DNA from: Deltaproteobacteria bacterium
Lineage (GTDB): Bacteria; Desulfobacterota_B; Binatia; Binatales; Binataceae
DNA length: 13,616 bases
NCBI GenBank assembly: GCA_021827465.1
Contig: JAKAVX010000017.1
Span: 1 to 13,616, forward strand
Direction: 5' to 3'
Below, in pieces: positions 6,471-13,584 of the stretch. Position 1 is the first letter of the stretch. Each line of letters starts with the position of its first letter. The translations under genes were made by a program, and so were the position numbers. The notes under the pieces were generated by a model. That model made no database searches and was not told the origin of the DNA. It saw only the letters and a list, made by a program, of their open reading frames with translations.

Positions 6471-8816
6471 ATGCGCGGACGGGATTTACGATCGCTTGAA
6501 TTCGACAAGGTGGTAGGCCTTGTCGCGGGATTTGCCGTCTCGGAGCCGGGACGCGAGCGGGCGCGCTCGCTCAGGCCGTCGACCGAGCCCGAGGTGGTGC
6601 GCGATCTGCTCCGGGCTAGCGCCGAGATGGTGGAATTGCGCGGGCACGCGGGCGCGCTGCCGATCGCGGAGTTTCCCGAGATGCGCGCGCTGATGCTCGC
6701 GGCTGCACGCGAGGGCGCGGTGCTCGACGGCGAGTCGCTGCTCAAATTCCGCGACTTCGTGCTCGGCTCGCGCCACGTCGCAAGCTTTCTGCGCTCGCGC
6801 GTCGAGCCGTTTCCGCACGTGGCCACGCTCGTCGCCAACCTGCTCGCGCCCAAGGAGCTTGCCGACGCTCTGCTGAAGGCGCTCGCCGACGACGGCAGCC
6901 TGCTCGACGACGCAAGCCCGGAACTGAAACGGCTTCGCAATCGGCTGCGCGAGGAACGCGTTGACCTGGAGGCGCGCCTGATGCGCTCGCTGAGCCAGCC
7001 CGGGATGGATCCGTTCGTATCGGATTACGTGGTGACGCTGCGCAACCGGCGCTTCGTCCTGCCGCTCAAGCTGAATTACGCCGAGCGGCTCGAAGGAATC
7101 GTCCAGGATCGCTCGGTGTCGGGCGAGACGCTGTTCGTCGAGCCGATGTGGGCGGTCGAGCTCAACAACCGCCTGATGATGCTCGAAAGCGAGGTCGAAG
7201 CCGAAGAGCATCGGATTTTCATGCGGCTCAGCGCGATGGTGCGCGGGTACGCAACCGAACTCAGGATGACGTTCGACGCGATGGTCGCGCTGGATGCACT
7301 GAATGCGCGGGCGATTTTCGCCGAACGCTTCCGATGCGTCGAGCCGGACACGAGCGCCGGAATGACCGAGCTTTTCGAGGCGCGCCATCCGCTGCTCGTC
7401 ACCAGCGGGCGCGAAGTCGTGCCGATCGACGTCGTGATCCCGGCCGGGCGCAAGGGAATCGTGATTTCGGGCCCGAACACCGGCGGCAAGACGGTCGCGC
7501 TCAAGACGCTCGGGTTGCTCTCCCTGATGGCGCAGGCAGGGCTTCTGATCCCGGCACGCGAAGGCAGCCGCACCGCGATTTTCAAAAGCGTGTTCGCCGA
7601 TATCGGGGACGAGCAGTCGATCGAGACCAATCTTTCGACCTTTTCGGCCCACGTCGCCAATCTTTCCGAGCTGCTCCGCTCGCTCGCCGAGCCGGCGCTG
7701 GTAATTCTGGACGAACCGGGAGCGGGAACCGATCCGGCCGAGGGCGCGGCGCTCGCGATCGGGATCATGAAATACCTGGCAGCGCGAAAATGCACGGTCG
7801 CGGTCGCGACCCATTCCACCGCGGTCAAGCTCCACGCCTATTCGGGTCATGACTTCGACGTTGCCGCCGTCGATTTCGACGCCGAGCGCCTGATTCCGCT
7901 CTATCGGCTGAAGCCCGGAACCATCGGCCAAAGCTACGGGCTCGCGGTGGCCGAGCGGCTCGGCCTGCCCGGCGAGGTGATCGACGCGGCACGCGGCACG
8001 ATGGGCGAAAGCGCGATCGAACTCGACCGCGCCCTGGAGCGGCTCGAAGGGGAACGCGCACGGCTCGACGGCGAGGCCGGAAAGCTCCGCGATCGGGAGC
8101 GCGAGTTCAGGCGCCACGAGCGCGAGGCCCTAGAAGCAACCGAAAAAGCGCGCGAGCGCGCCGCGACCGAGCGCACCCGGCTTCGCGAGGAGGTGCGCGG
8201 TCTTATCACGGACCTGAAACGCGAAGGCGACGATCTGCTTCGCGAGATCAAGACCCACGCCAAATCGCGCCGCGACTTAAGCCGCTTCCTCGAAGGCGCC
8301 GCCGAGCGCCTGGAGCAGGTCGCACCAGCGATCGACGCGCTCGAACAGGCCGAGCAGGCGCCGCTCAAGGTCGGCGACCAGGTCGAATTCGGCGGTATCC
8401 GCGGCGAATTGCTGGTGCTCGAGCCGGCACGCGCGGTGATCGGACGAGGCGGTCTTCGAATCGAGGTTGCGCCGGAACGGCTTCGCTCGGCGCGCAAGGT
8501 GCCCGCCGCGGCTGTGGTGCGCGGAAAACCGGAGCCGATGCCGACGGTGACGGTCAGCGCCGCGGGCGAGGAGCGCGGGCAGCTCAACCTGATCGGGATG
8601 CGCACGTCGGAGGCGCTTCGCAAGCTCGAGGAATTTCTCGATCAGGCCTACCTGACCAACCGCCAGGAAGTGACGATCGTGCACGGAATCGGCTCGGGCG
8701 CGCTCAAGAAGGCGGTTCAGGAGTACCTCACATCGTCGCCCTATTGCGCGGAGTTTCGCGACGCCGAGCCGCATCGCGGCGGCGCCGGCGCGACAATCGT
8801 CAAGCTCAACGTCTGA
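6471..8816 (+). CDS. mutS2: MutS2 family ATPase/endonuclease with C-terminal Smr domain
   Basis: This 781-residue DNA- or ribosome-acting ATPase is close to the B. subtilis MutS2 length (785). The N-terminal lever/clamp region (about 1-310) opens with the family's LEFDKVVGLVAG. The ABC-type ATPase has Walker A GPNTGGKT at 334-341, Walker B VILDEPGAGTDP at 411-422 and the switch His448 in THST. A long charged coiled coil spans about 505-610. The Smr domain at 700-781 has HGIGSG at 738-743, but its first motif reads LNLIGMR (705-711) where many relatives have LDLRG/LDLHG. MutS2 suppresses homologous recombination in some bacteria and rescues collided ribosomes in B. subtilis; which applies here is unknown. 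It has no mismatch-recognition domain. The Shine-Dalgarno at ATG 6471 is poor (CCCAGG), but the N-terminus aligns with the family. It is divergent from mccB across an 83-bp gap. Confidence 0.95.
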   Translation: MRGRDLRSLEFDKVVGLVAGFAVSEPGRERARSLRPSTEPEVVRDLLRASAEMVELRGHAGALPIAEFPEMRALMLAAAREGAVLDGESLLKFRDFVLGSRHVASFLRSRVEPFPHVATLVANLLAPKELADALLKALADDGSLLDDASPELKRLRNRLREERVDLEARLMRSLSQPGMDPFVSDYVVTLRNRRFVLPLKLNYAERLEGIVQDRSVSGETLFVEPMWAVELNNRLMMLESEVEAEEHRIFMRLSAMVRGYATELRMTFDAMVALDALNARAIFAERFRCVEPDTSAGMTELFEARHPLLVTSGREVVPIDVVIPAGRKGIVISGPNTGGKTVALKTLGLLSLMAQAGLLIPAREGSRTAIFKSVFADIGDEQSIETNLSTFSAHVANLSELLRSLAEPALVILDEPGAGTDPAEGAALAIGIMKYLAARKCTVAVATHSTAVKLHAYSGHDFDVAAVDFDAERLIPLYRLKPGTIGQSYGLAVAERLGLPGEVIDAARGTMGESAIELDRALERLEGERARLDGEAGKLRDREREFRRHEREALEATEKARERAATERTRLREEVRGLITDLKREGDDLLREIKTHAKSRRDLSRFLEGAAERLEQVAPAIDALEQAEQAPLKVGDQVEFGGIRGELLVLEPARAVIGRGGLRIEVAPERLRSARKVPAAAVVRGKPEPMPTVTVSAAGEERGQLNLIGMRTSEALRKLEEFLDQAYLTNRQEVTIVHGIGSGALKKAVQEYLTSSPYCAEFRDAEPHRGGAGATIVKLNV

Positions 8817-8819
8817 CGC

Positions 8820-8845
8820 GCCTGCGACCTTTCGCCGCCGCAGGC
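8820..8845. terminator. Hairpin between mutS2 and the AsmA locus (weak terminator candidate)
   Basis: GCCTGCG (8820-8826) pairs with CGCAGGC (8839-8845) around a 12-base loop. It lies in the 34-bp gap between convergent stops (mutS2 at 8816, AsmA locus at 8851). There is no T-run on either side, so termination by this hairpin alone is uncertain. Confidence 0.4.
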
Positions 8846-8850
8846 AACTC

Positions 8851-10200
8851 TCAGAACAGTTTTCGGAACCGCTGAAGCGAATTTGGCGTGGGACTCGCTC
8901 CGGGAGCTGCACCGCCGCCGGACGGCGCACCGAGAAGTCCTCCGAGTCCTTTTTTCCCGAGGAATTTCTGGACCGCCTGCTTTCCCTTCTGCTCGACCGC
9001 CTGCTTTCCGGCGCGCTGAGCCAGTTCCGTGACGTCCGGGAGCACGGTGGGCTTGGGCAGCGCCCCGGTTATCTGAAGCGGGATATCGATCTCGCCCTGA
9101 CTGTTCGTCAGATAGACGACGTTCCTCTTCTCCGCGATTATCTCGCTGCTGAATTGCTTGCTCAGAAGGATATGGGCGAGAAGATTGACGTTCTTGTCCA
9201 GATCGAACCATCCGTCGCCTTTGAGCGTGTAATCCTGCGTCTTGACGAGCAGGTCATGCGAGGTGATTCGCGGCCCCTTGAGCGTGAACGTCAGGCTCAT
9301 GTCCTGAATATCCGTGTCGGGATTCTTGAACAGTTCGGGATGGCGCTGGACCACGGAAGCCGGCATCAGATTACCGATCGCGGGCAGGTTCTGGACCTTG
9401 TCGAGGGCAGTGGCCGCGACGTTTACGCCGACCAGTTTTCCGTCCTTGACGTGCGCGCCACCGGAGCCGTCAAGCGTGGGTTTGATCTCGGCGAAGTTTG
9501 ACCCGGCGCCCGATACCTTGACCTGCGCGGTCAGGATTCCGCGCACCATATCGGCCGACTTGGACTTCTGCGACTCAAGTAGTTTCTGCAGGTTCACGGA
9601 GTCCGCGTTCATCGTCAGGTTGAAACTCGGCTTGGAAGCCAGAGTCGCTTCGCCGCTTGCGGCAATTTGTCCTCCGAACACGCCAACCTTGAGCGACTTC
9701 AAGTCGAGCGTCTTGCTCACCATCGCGGCTGTCACGTCGAGCGACTGGTAGTCGACGTTCTGTAGTAGCCCATCGCTGGAAGTCACTCTGGCGGTGACGG
9801 AATACGCACCGCCGCTGGTCGAAGCGACCGTGCCCGCGACCGACAGCTTGTTGAGATGCTCGTCGGCGGGGCGCTTGGGAGCCAGGTCCGCCAGATGAAC
9901 GGAATCAGCGGTGAGACTGTAGGTGGCATTGACCGGCTGTATTGAGCTCGCGCGGACCGTAGCGGTCGCACGGGTGGAACCGAGCGCGAAGGTCAGCGGA
10001 CCGACATCAGCGGAATTGCCGTCGAGCCGGATTACGCCAGAGAGCGCGCTTACCATCGGCTTGCTCTCGCCCGAACGCGTCGCCGAGATGTTCGCCAGCG
10101 TGACGGTTCCCTTGGCGGACGGCTTTCCGCCCGCGAGCGAGAGGTCGGTATGAATTTCGGCGTCGCCAGCCGGTCCGTACTTCGCGAGCGCCGGAACCAT
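8851..10200 (-). CDS. AsmA-family protein, C-terminal part after the in-frame stop
   Basis: From the first available ATG (10200) this reads 449 residues. That Met lies inside a domain, with 68 protein-like codons before it, so it is probably not a true start. The sequence is typical AsmA C-terminal region, built of repeated amphipathic beta strands: VFGGQIAASGEATLASKPSF, ILTAQVKVSGAGSNFAEIKP, LDGSGGAHVKDGKLVGVNVA, MSLTFTLKGPRITSHDLLVK and YTLKGDGWFDLDKNVNL. The tail (about the last 75 residues) is LAQRAGKQAVEQKGKQAVQK, then a Gly-rich LGGLLG segment and a Ser/Pro/Gly end. No further stop or frameshift occurs over about 517 codons after the break, so coding constraint has been recent. Confidence 0.7.
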   Translation of the reverse strand: MVPALAKYGPAGDAEIHTDLSLAGGKPSAKGTVTLANISATRSGESKPMVSALSGVIRLDGNSADVGPLTFALGSTRATATVRASSIQPVNATYSLTADSVHLADLAPKRPADEHLNKLSVAGTVASTSGGAYSVTARVTSSDGLLQNVDYQSLDVTAAMVSKTLDLKSLKVGVFGGQIAASGEATLASKPSFNLTMNADSVNLQKLLESQKSKSADMVRGILTAQVKVSGAGSNFAEIKPTLDGSGGAHVKDGKLVGVNVAATALDKVQNLPAIGNLMPASVVQRHPELFKNPDTDIQDMSLTFTLKGPRITSHDLLVKTQDYTLKGDGWFDLDKNVNLLAHILLSKQFSSEIIAEKRNVVYLTNSQGEIDIPLQITGALPKPTVLPDVTELAQRAGKQAVEQKGKQAVQKFLGKKGLGGLLGAPSGGGAAPGASPTPNSLQRFRKLF

Positions 10201-10404
10201 CTTCGCGATCGGCGCGAGAGCAAAGCGGTTGGTATCGAGCCGCGCCGAGAGCGCGCCTTGGCCGAACTGGACCTTGGTCGCCTTGGCGTCGAGCGCGCCG
10301 AGCTTAACCGTCGCCTGCGCTATCGAGAGCTTGCTTCCCTGGCGCGAGCCGTTAAGCGCTACCGTAAAGGGAACGTCAGCAGGTTTGTTGAAAACGTCGC
10401 CCCA

Positions 10405-11379
10405 TCAAATCTGGTTCGCCCCGAGATCGGTGGCGGCGCTGAAGCCGAGCGCGTTGAGCGAGCCTTTCGCACTCAAATTGAGAGTAACCGGCCCGGAAAG
10501 CGCCAGCTTGGCAGGAATCTTCTGGCCAATCGCGCCGATCCCCTTCAGATCAGAAAGCAGCAGCGGCCCGATCTTGCCCTTCAAGTGAAGCGGAACATTG
10601 GCGAAATCGATCTTGCCCTCGCCGAGCGGTCCCACTACGGCGCTCAGGTTCAGGTTCTGCTTCTGACCGAAGGCCGCAAGTTTGAGTTGGACATGAAACG
10701 GACGGTGGAACGCAAAATCGGTCATCGCGAGATCGACGTCGTTTATCGTGACCGGCGGCTGGCGTGTTGATTGGTCCTCGTAAGTGATCCGGCCGTTGTC
10801 GATCTCGAAGCTTCTTACGTAGATGCCGGAAATAATCGCCGAGGCCGCCGACGGAGCTGCGGGCTTTGCCGCGGTAAGCGGCGCGCCGGCAAGCGGCTTA
10901 CCGGGTTTTTCGTGCGATTTCGCCGCAGGAGTCGGAGGAGCCTTGGGCTCGCCCGCTTTGGACGGTTCGCCATGCTTGCCCAGAGTTGCGATATTGAGCT
11001 TGCCGGAGGCCGTCCGGATGATTCGGACGTCGGGGCTTGCGAGGACAACCTTGGTTACATGGAATTCCTTCGACAAGAGCGGCAGAAATTCGACGTCGGC
11101 GTAAACATCACGCGCCTTGACGAAGGGCTCTTTCGAGATCGCGGGGTCGTCGGCGATCGTCACGTCCTTCAAATCCGCCGCGACGCCCCATCCGAGCTTC
11201 ACCTTGATTGTCGCGACCTCGACCTGTCGCCCAAGCGAAGCGCTAACTTTAGAGAGCAGGTAGTCGCGGTTCTGGGCAATAATCGAGTTCAGGTTCTTGG
11301 CGGCGTAAAACAGCAAACCGCCAACGGCCACGATGACGACCAGAAGCAACGCGCCGACGATTAAGAAAATTTTGCGCAT
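10405..11379 (-). CDS. AsmA-family protein, N-terminal part up to the in-frame stop
   Basis: These are 324 residues ending at the internal TGA. Residues about 4-27 form one transmembrane helix (LIVGALLLVVIVAVGGLLF), placing the rest in the periplasm. Residues 35-130 are the AsmA N-domain: RDYLLSKVSASLGRQVEV, then GWGVAADLKDVTIADDPA, then FVKARDVYADVEFLPLL and VRIIRTASGKLNIATLG. Residues about 133-182 are a low-complexity Ala/Pro/Lys linker. Beta-rich sequence resumes (ISGIYVRSFEIDNGRITYED) and runs to the stop. ATG 11379 lacks a good Shine-Dalgarno, yet the N-terminus fits the family and no upstream in-frame start is better. If translation really ends here, the product would be an anchored fragment lacking the C-terminal half. 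Confidence 0.75.
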   Translation of the reverse strand: MRKIFLIVGALLLVVIVAVGGLLFYAAKNLNSIIAQNRDYLLSKVSASLGRQVEVATIKVKLGWGVAADLKDVTIADDPAISKEPFVKARDVYADVEFLPLLSKEFHVTKVVLASPDVRIIRTASGKLNIATLGKHGEPSKAGEPKAPPTPAAKSHEKPGKPLAGAPLTAAKPAAPSAASAIISGIYVRSFEIDNGRITYEDQSTRQPPVTINDVDLAMTDFAFHRPFHVQLKLAAFGQKQNLNLSAVVGPLGEGKIDFANVPLHLKGKIGPLLLSDLKGIGAIGQKIPAKLALSGPVTLNLSAKGSLNALGFSAATDLGANQI

Positions 11380-11427
11380 GATGAAGTCCGAAGGAGCGGT
11401 TGCGCTCTCAAGAATTAGTGCTCGTTC

Positions 11428-11435
11428 AGTATAAT
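11428..11435. promoter_or_regulatory. Overlapping -10 boxes of divergent promoters (AsmA locus and Smr gene)
   Basis: The plus strand has a perfect TATAAT at 11430-11435, facing the Smr gene. The minus strand has TATACT (complement of 11428-11433), facing the AsmA locus. Neither has a good -35 at 16-18 bases, so strength is uncertain. Just downstream on the plus strand an inverted repeat, AAACCG (11448-11453) and CGGTTT (11458-11463), would form a small hairpin in the Smr leader. Confidence 0.4.
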
Positions 11436-11514
11436 CCAGAACCGGGAAAACCGCACACGGTTTCGACTACAGTGAATAACGCGCTCACGCTATCGCGGTT
11501 ACAGGTTGTTTCAC

Positions 11515-12300
11515 ATGCGCAGGAAAAAAAAGACCGCCGACACCACGCGCGGAAAGCATCAGCCCGCCGCCGATCCCAAGGCCGCTTTTTCATCGCCATT
11601 CAAGGAGCTGAAAAAGATGCTGGCCGAGCGCGGGGCGCTCAACCAGGCCGAGCCGAAACCCGAACCTGCGGCGAAAGCTCCCGCCCGTGAGAGCCGACCG
11701 CCCGGAACGCCCGCCGAAACTCCGATCAACGACGAGGCGGCGCTGCTCGAAGCCTATCGCGGGGTTCGACCGCTCGAAGGCGGTCGTCGCGTACCAATCA
11801 AGCCCGAGGTGAGCCACGCGGTTGTCAGCGAGGACTCGGAGGTTCTCGCGGCGCTCTCCGATCTGGTTTCGGGCCAGGGAGGGTTCGACCTTACCGAGAC
11901 CGACGAATATGTCGAAGGCGCGCGGGTCGGAATCGATCCACGGCTGGTGACCAGGCTAAGGCGCGGCGAGTTTGCAACACAGGCTCATATCGACCTGCAT
12001 GGGATGACGCAGTCGGCCGCACGCGAGGCGCTTAGCTCATTTATCGTGGAGAGCGTGAGAAGCGGGCTGCGTTCAGTGCTGGTGGTTCACGGACGCGGGC
12101 TGCGTTCTCCGGGTGGCCATCCGGTACTCAAGCATGCGACGGCGCATTGGCTCTCGCATGGAACGATCGGCGGACGCGTGCTCGCCTTTACCACCGCGCG
12201 TCCTTCCGACGGCGGCACTGGCGCGATGTATGTCCTTCTGAAACGGGACCGCCGACGTGGTCCCTTCGACGTTCTCAAGGGCGCAAAGCGCTACGAATGA
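11515..12300 (+). CDS. Stand-alone Smr-domain protein (putative endonuclease)
   Basis: This 261-residue cytosolic protein has an N-terminal basic, low-complexity region (RRKKK near the start, Ala/Pro/Glu-rich to about residue 75) and a C-terminal Smr domain from about 150. The domain keeps both hallmark motifs: IDLHG at 159-163 and HGRG at 192-195, the latter followed by SPGGHPVLK. The ending, GRVLAFTTARPSDGGTGAMY plus VLLKR, resembles E. coli SmrA/SmrB-type proteins. Smr proteins are nucleases; SmrB in E. coli cuts mRNA at collided ribosomes. Whether this one acts on DNA or mRNA cannot be told. The frame also has a TTG three codons upstream (11506). ATG 11515 is preferred, with AGG at 11503-11505 as a modest ribosome site. 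It is divergent from the AsmA locus and convergent with atpE. Confidence 0.88.
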   Translation: MRRKKKTADTTRGKHQPAADPKAAFSSPFKELKKMLAERGALNQAEPKPEPAAKAPARESRPPGTPAETPINDEAALLEAYRGVRPLEGGRRVPIKPEVSHAVVSEDSEVLAALSDLVSGQGGFDLTETDEYVEGARVGIDPRLVTRLRRGEFATQAHIDLHGMTQSAAREALSSFIVESVRSGLRSVLVVHGRGLRSPGGHPVLKHATAHWLSHGTIGGRVLAFTTARPSDGGTGAMYVLLKRDRRRGPFDVLKGAKRYE

Positions 12301-12326
12301 TGGCTATGGCGTTTTTGCAACATCAG

Positions 12327-12358
12327 AAAAAACGGGGCTTCGATTTCGAAGCCCCGTT
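12327..12358 (-). terminator. Intrinsic terminator after atpE
   Basis: A perfect 13-bp inverted repeat, AACGGGGCTTCGA (12331-12343) and TCGAAGCCCCGTT (12346-12358), is followed on the minus strand by six T (complement of A12327-12332). It begins 33 bases past the atpE stop and ends the atpB-atpE unit. The plus side lacks a comparable T-run, but the stem could also help end the convergent Smr transcript. Confidence 0.92.
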
Positions 12359-12391
12359 GCCGTTTCAAGGCGGTTTTGAATCCGCCCGCGC

Positions 12392-12736
12392 TTACATCTT
12401 GGCCTGGAGAACGAAGGCCATGACCAGGCTGTACAGGGTCAGCGCTTCGATAAACGCAAGGCCGACGATCATCGGAACGAAGATACGGCCCGCGCTGTTC
12501 GGGTTGCGCCCGATCGACTCCATCGCCGAGGCGCCAAGCTTGCCCTGACCAAGACCGCATCCCGCGGCTGCCACGCCGATACCGATATTGGCGGCGAGCG
12601 CGATAAGTCCCGCGCGCATAGCGCTCGGATGACCGGCTGCGGCGGCGCCGGCCGCCTCCTGCGCCATCGCGAGCAACGGCGAGGCGAGCACGAGCGCGGT
12701 AGCCGCACTCAGGATGGTTGAAAGACGACGAATCAT
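12392..12736 (-). CDS. atpE: F-type ATP synthase subunit c, with N-terminal leader
   Basis: This is the 114-residue proteolipid of the Fo rotor ring, where ions bind and drive rotation. TM1 spans about 43-68 and includes GCGLGQG. The polar loop is ESIGRNPNS (73-81), with Arg77-Asn78-Pro79 contacting F1. TM2 spans about 85-111 with the ion-binding carboxylate Glu97 in FIEALTLYSLV. Most c subunits have about 75-90 residues. The extra 35-40 here form a signal-like leader (basic MIRR, hydrophobic core to Ala23, then Ala/Gly-rich), so the precursor may be cleaved. Gln64 and Tyr102 match Na+-ring positions, but the usual Ser after the Glu is Ala98 and the TM1 Pro is Cys60. Proton coupling is therefore more likely (inference). 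A strong GAGGAGGAA Shine-Dalgarno precedes ATG 12736. It lies 145 bp downstream of atpB. Confidence 0.95.
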   Translation of the reverse strand: MIRRLSTILSAATALVLASPLLAMAQEAAGAAAAGHPSAMRAGLIALAANIGIGVAAAGCGLGQGKLGASAMESIGRNPNSAGRIFVPMIVGLAFIEALTLYSLVMAFVLQAKM

Positions 12737-12881
12737 TGAAGTTCCTCCTCGTTTTTTCGCGCGCCCGTCCGAATCCAGCCCAAGCCCTCGCCTCTATCCT
12801 CTGCCACCGCCGGCGCCTCGGCGAAGATTGGCTTGCGCGCTAATATAACCTTGTTAAATATCGATTCTCCGAAGCTGTGGC
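12737..12881. other. atpB-atpE intergenic spacer
   Basis: This 145-base spacer holds the atpE Shine-Dalgarno (complement of 12743-12750). An AT-rich patch at 12841-12862 gives TATATT on the minus strand (complement of 12842-12847). That is a possible -10 for an extra atpE promoter, but it has no recognisable -35. Higher expression of the multi-copy c subunit from such a gap would make sense, but this is only an inference. Confidence 0.3.
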
Positions 12882-13574
12882 TCAATGCTCATGGCTCGCC
12901 GCGAGCCGCACATAGGCCATCGAGAGCACCACGAAAATGATCGCCTGGATTATGCAGACGATCGAGCCGAGCGCATAGAAGAGAAGCGGTACGATGAGTT
13001 TCGTTAGCCCGGTGAAGATGCTCAGCACCTGATGGTCGGCGAACATGTTCGCGAACAGACGAAGCCCGAGCGAGAACGGCCGGAACACGTTGTCTGCAAT
13101 CTCGATCGGCAGCATCAGGGGCGCGAGCAGCGGCAGCGGCCCGAGAAAGCTCGCCAGATAACCGAATCCGTTCTTTCGAAAACCCCAGAAGAGAAAATAG
13201 AAAAAGCTTATCGTCCCGAGCGCGAACGTCAGGTCGGAGTCGGCCGTCGGCGGCTCCATCCCCGGTATCAGGCCGAGGAAGTTTGCCGCCAGGATGAAGA
13301 TGAAGAGACTTCCGAAGAACGGCACCAGCTTGCGGTATTCGTGCAACTGCACGACATCGTTGGTGAAGCCGTCCATCCACTCGACGAAAACCTCGGCGAG
13401 CGAGCCCGCGCCAATCTTCTCCCCCGGAACGACGTTATCACCGGCACGTTTCAGCGCGCGCCGGGCAAGAAAGCCGAACACGATCAGGATGCCCATCACG
13501 AGCCACGTGCCGACCAGAACCTCGGGGATTTTCCCGCCCCCGATCATCTCGAGGAAATTAATATTCGCCTGCAA
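12882..13574 (-). CDS. atpB: F-type ATP synthase subunit a
   Basis: This 230-residue membrane stator subunit forms the ion half-channels against the c ring. TM1 spans about 18-37. The long amphipathic region 53-80 precedes further helices at about 84-105, 115-131, 139-160, 163-190 and 193-224. The essential Arg172 sits in PFSLGLRLFANMFADH (E. coli Arg210). Glu158 in LPIEIADN and Gln210 in the last helix are at the positions of other channel polar residues. The start is a TTG (13574-13572), supported by GGAGGA 4 bases upstream. The first in-frame ATG, at codon 10, has no ribosome site and would trim the N-terminal periplasmic end. It is transcribed ahead of atpE. The b, delta and F1 genes do not follow, so the operon is split. 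An upstream gene may lie just beyond the right edge. Confidence 0.95.
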   Translation of the reverse strand: MQANINFLEMIGGGKIPEVLVGTWLVMGILIVFGFLARRALKRAGDNVVPGEKIGAGSLAEVFVEWMDGFTNDVVQLHEYRKLVPFFGSLFIFILAANFLGLIPGMEPPTADSDLTFALGTISFFYFLFWGFRKNGFGYLASFLGPLPLLAPLMLPIEIADNVFRPFSLGLRLFANMFADHQVLSIFTGLTKLIVPLLFYALGSIVCIIQAIIFVVLSMAYVRLAASHEH

Positions 13575-13578
13575 ACAG

Positions 13579-13584
13579 TCCTCC
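13579..13584 (-). promoter_or_regulatory. Ribosome binding site of atpB supporting a TTG start
   Basis: The minus strand reads GGAGGA, 4 bases before TTG 13574 (5 if counted from GGAGG). This near-consensus site is why the TTG is chosen over the ATG at 13547. Confidence 0.75.

Larger units (their letters stand above)
8851..11379 (-). pseudogene. AsmA-family locus split by a single in-frame TGA
   Basis: Read as one frame, this locus is 842 codons with a single internal stop, TGA at codon 325 (complement of 10405-10407). Both sides are in the same frame and together make one AsmA-like protein: N-terminal membrane anchor, AsmA N-domain, a long beta-rich middle and the conserved AsmA C-terminal region. 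The 68 codons directly after the stop (326-393) are fully open and protein-like (WGDVFNKPADVPFTVAL) but contain no ATG, GTG or TTG. The downstream half therefore has no natural start at the break. AsmA-family proteins span the periplasm and are implicated in outer-membrane lipid transport and assembly. The simplest reading is a recent nonsense mutation, an assembly or base-call error, or stop readthrough. The two open parts are listed separately. Confidence 0.8.

Noticed and set aside
6486..8117. 543-codon minus-strand open frame opposite mutS2
   Set aside because: It mirrors the mutS2 codons, has no recognisable motif and no ribosome site. mutS2 is certain.
10405..10407. Selenocysteine or reassigned TGA in the AsmA locus
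   Set aside because: AsmA proteins are not known selenoproteins, no clear SECIS-like stem follows, and TGA is a normal stop for several genes in the window.
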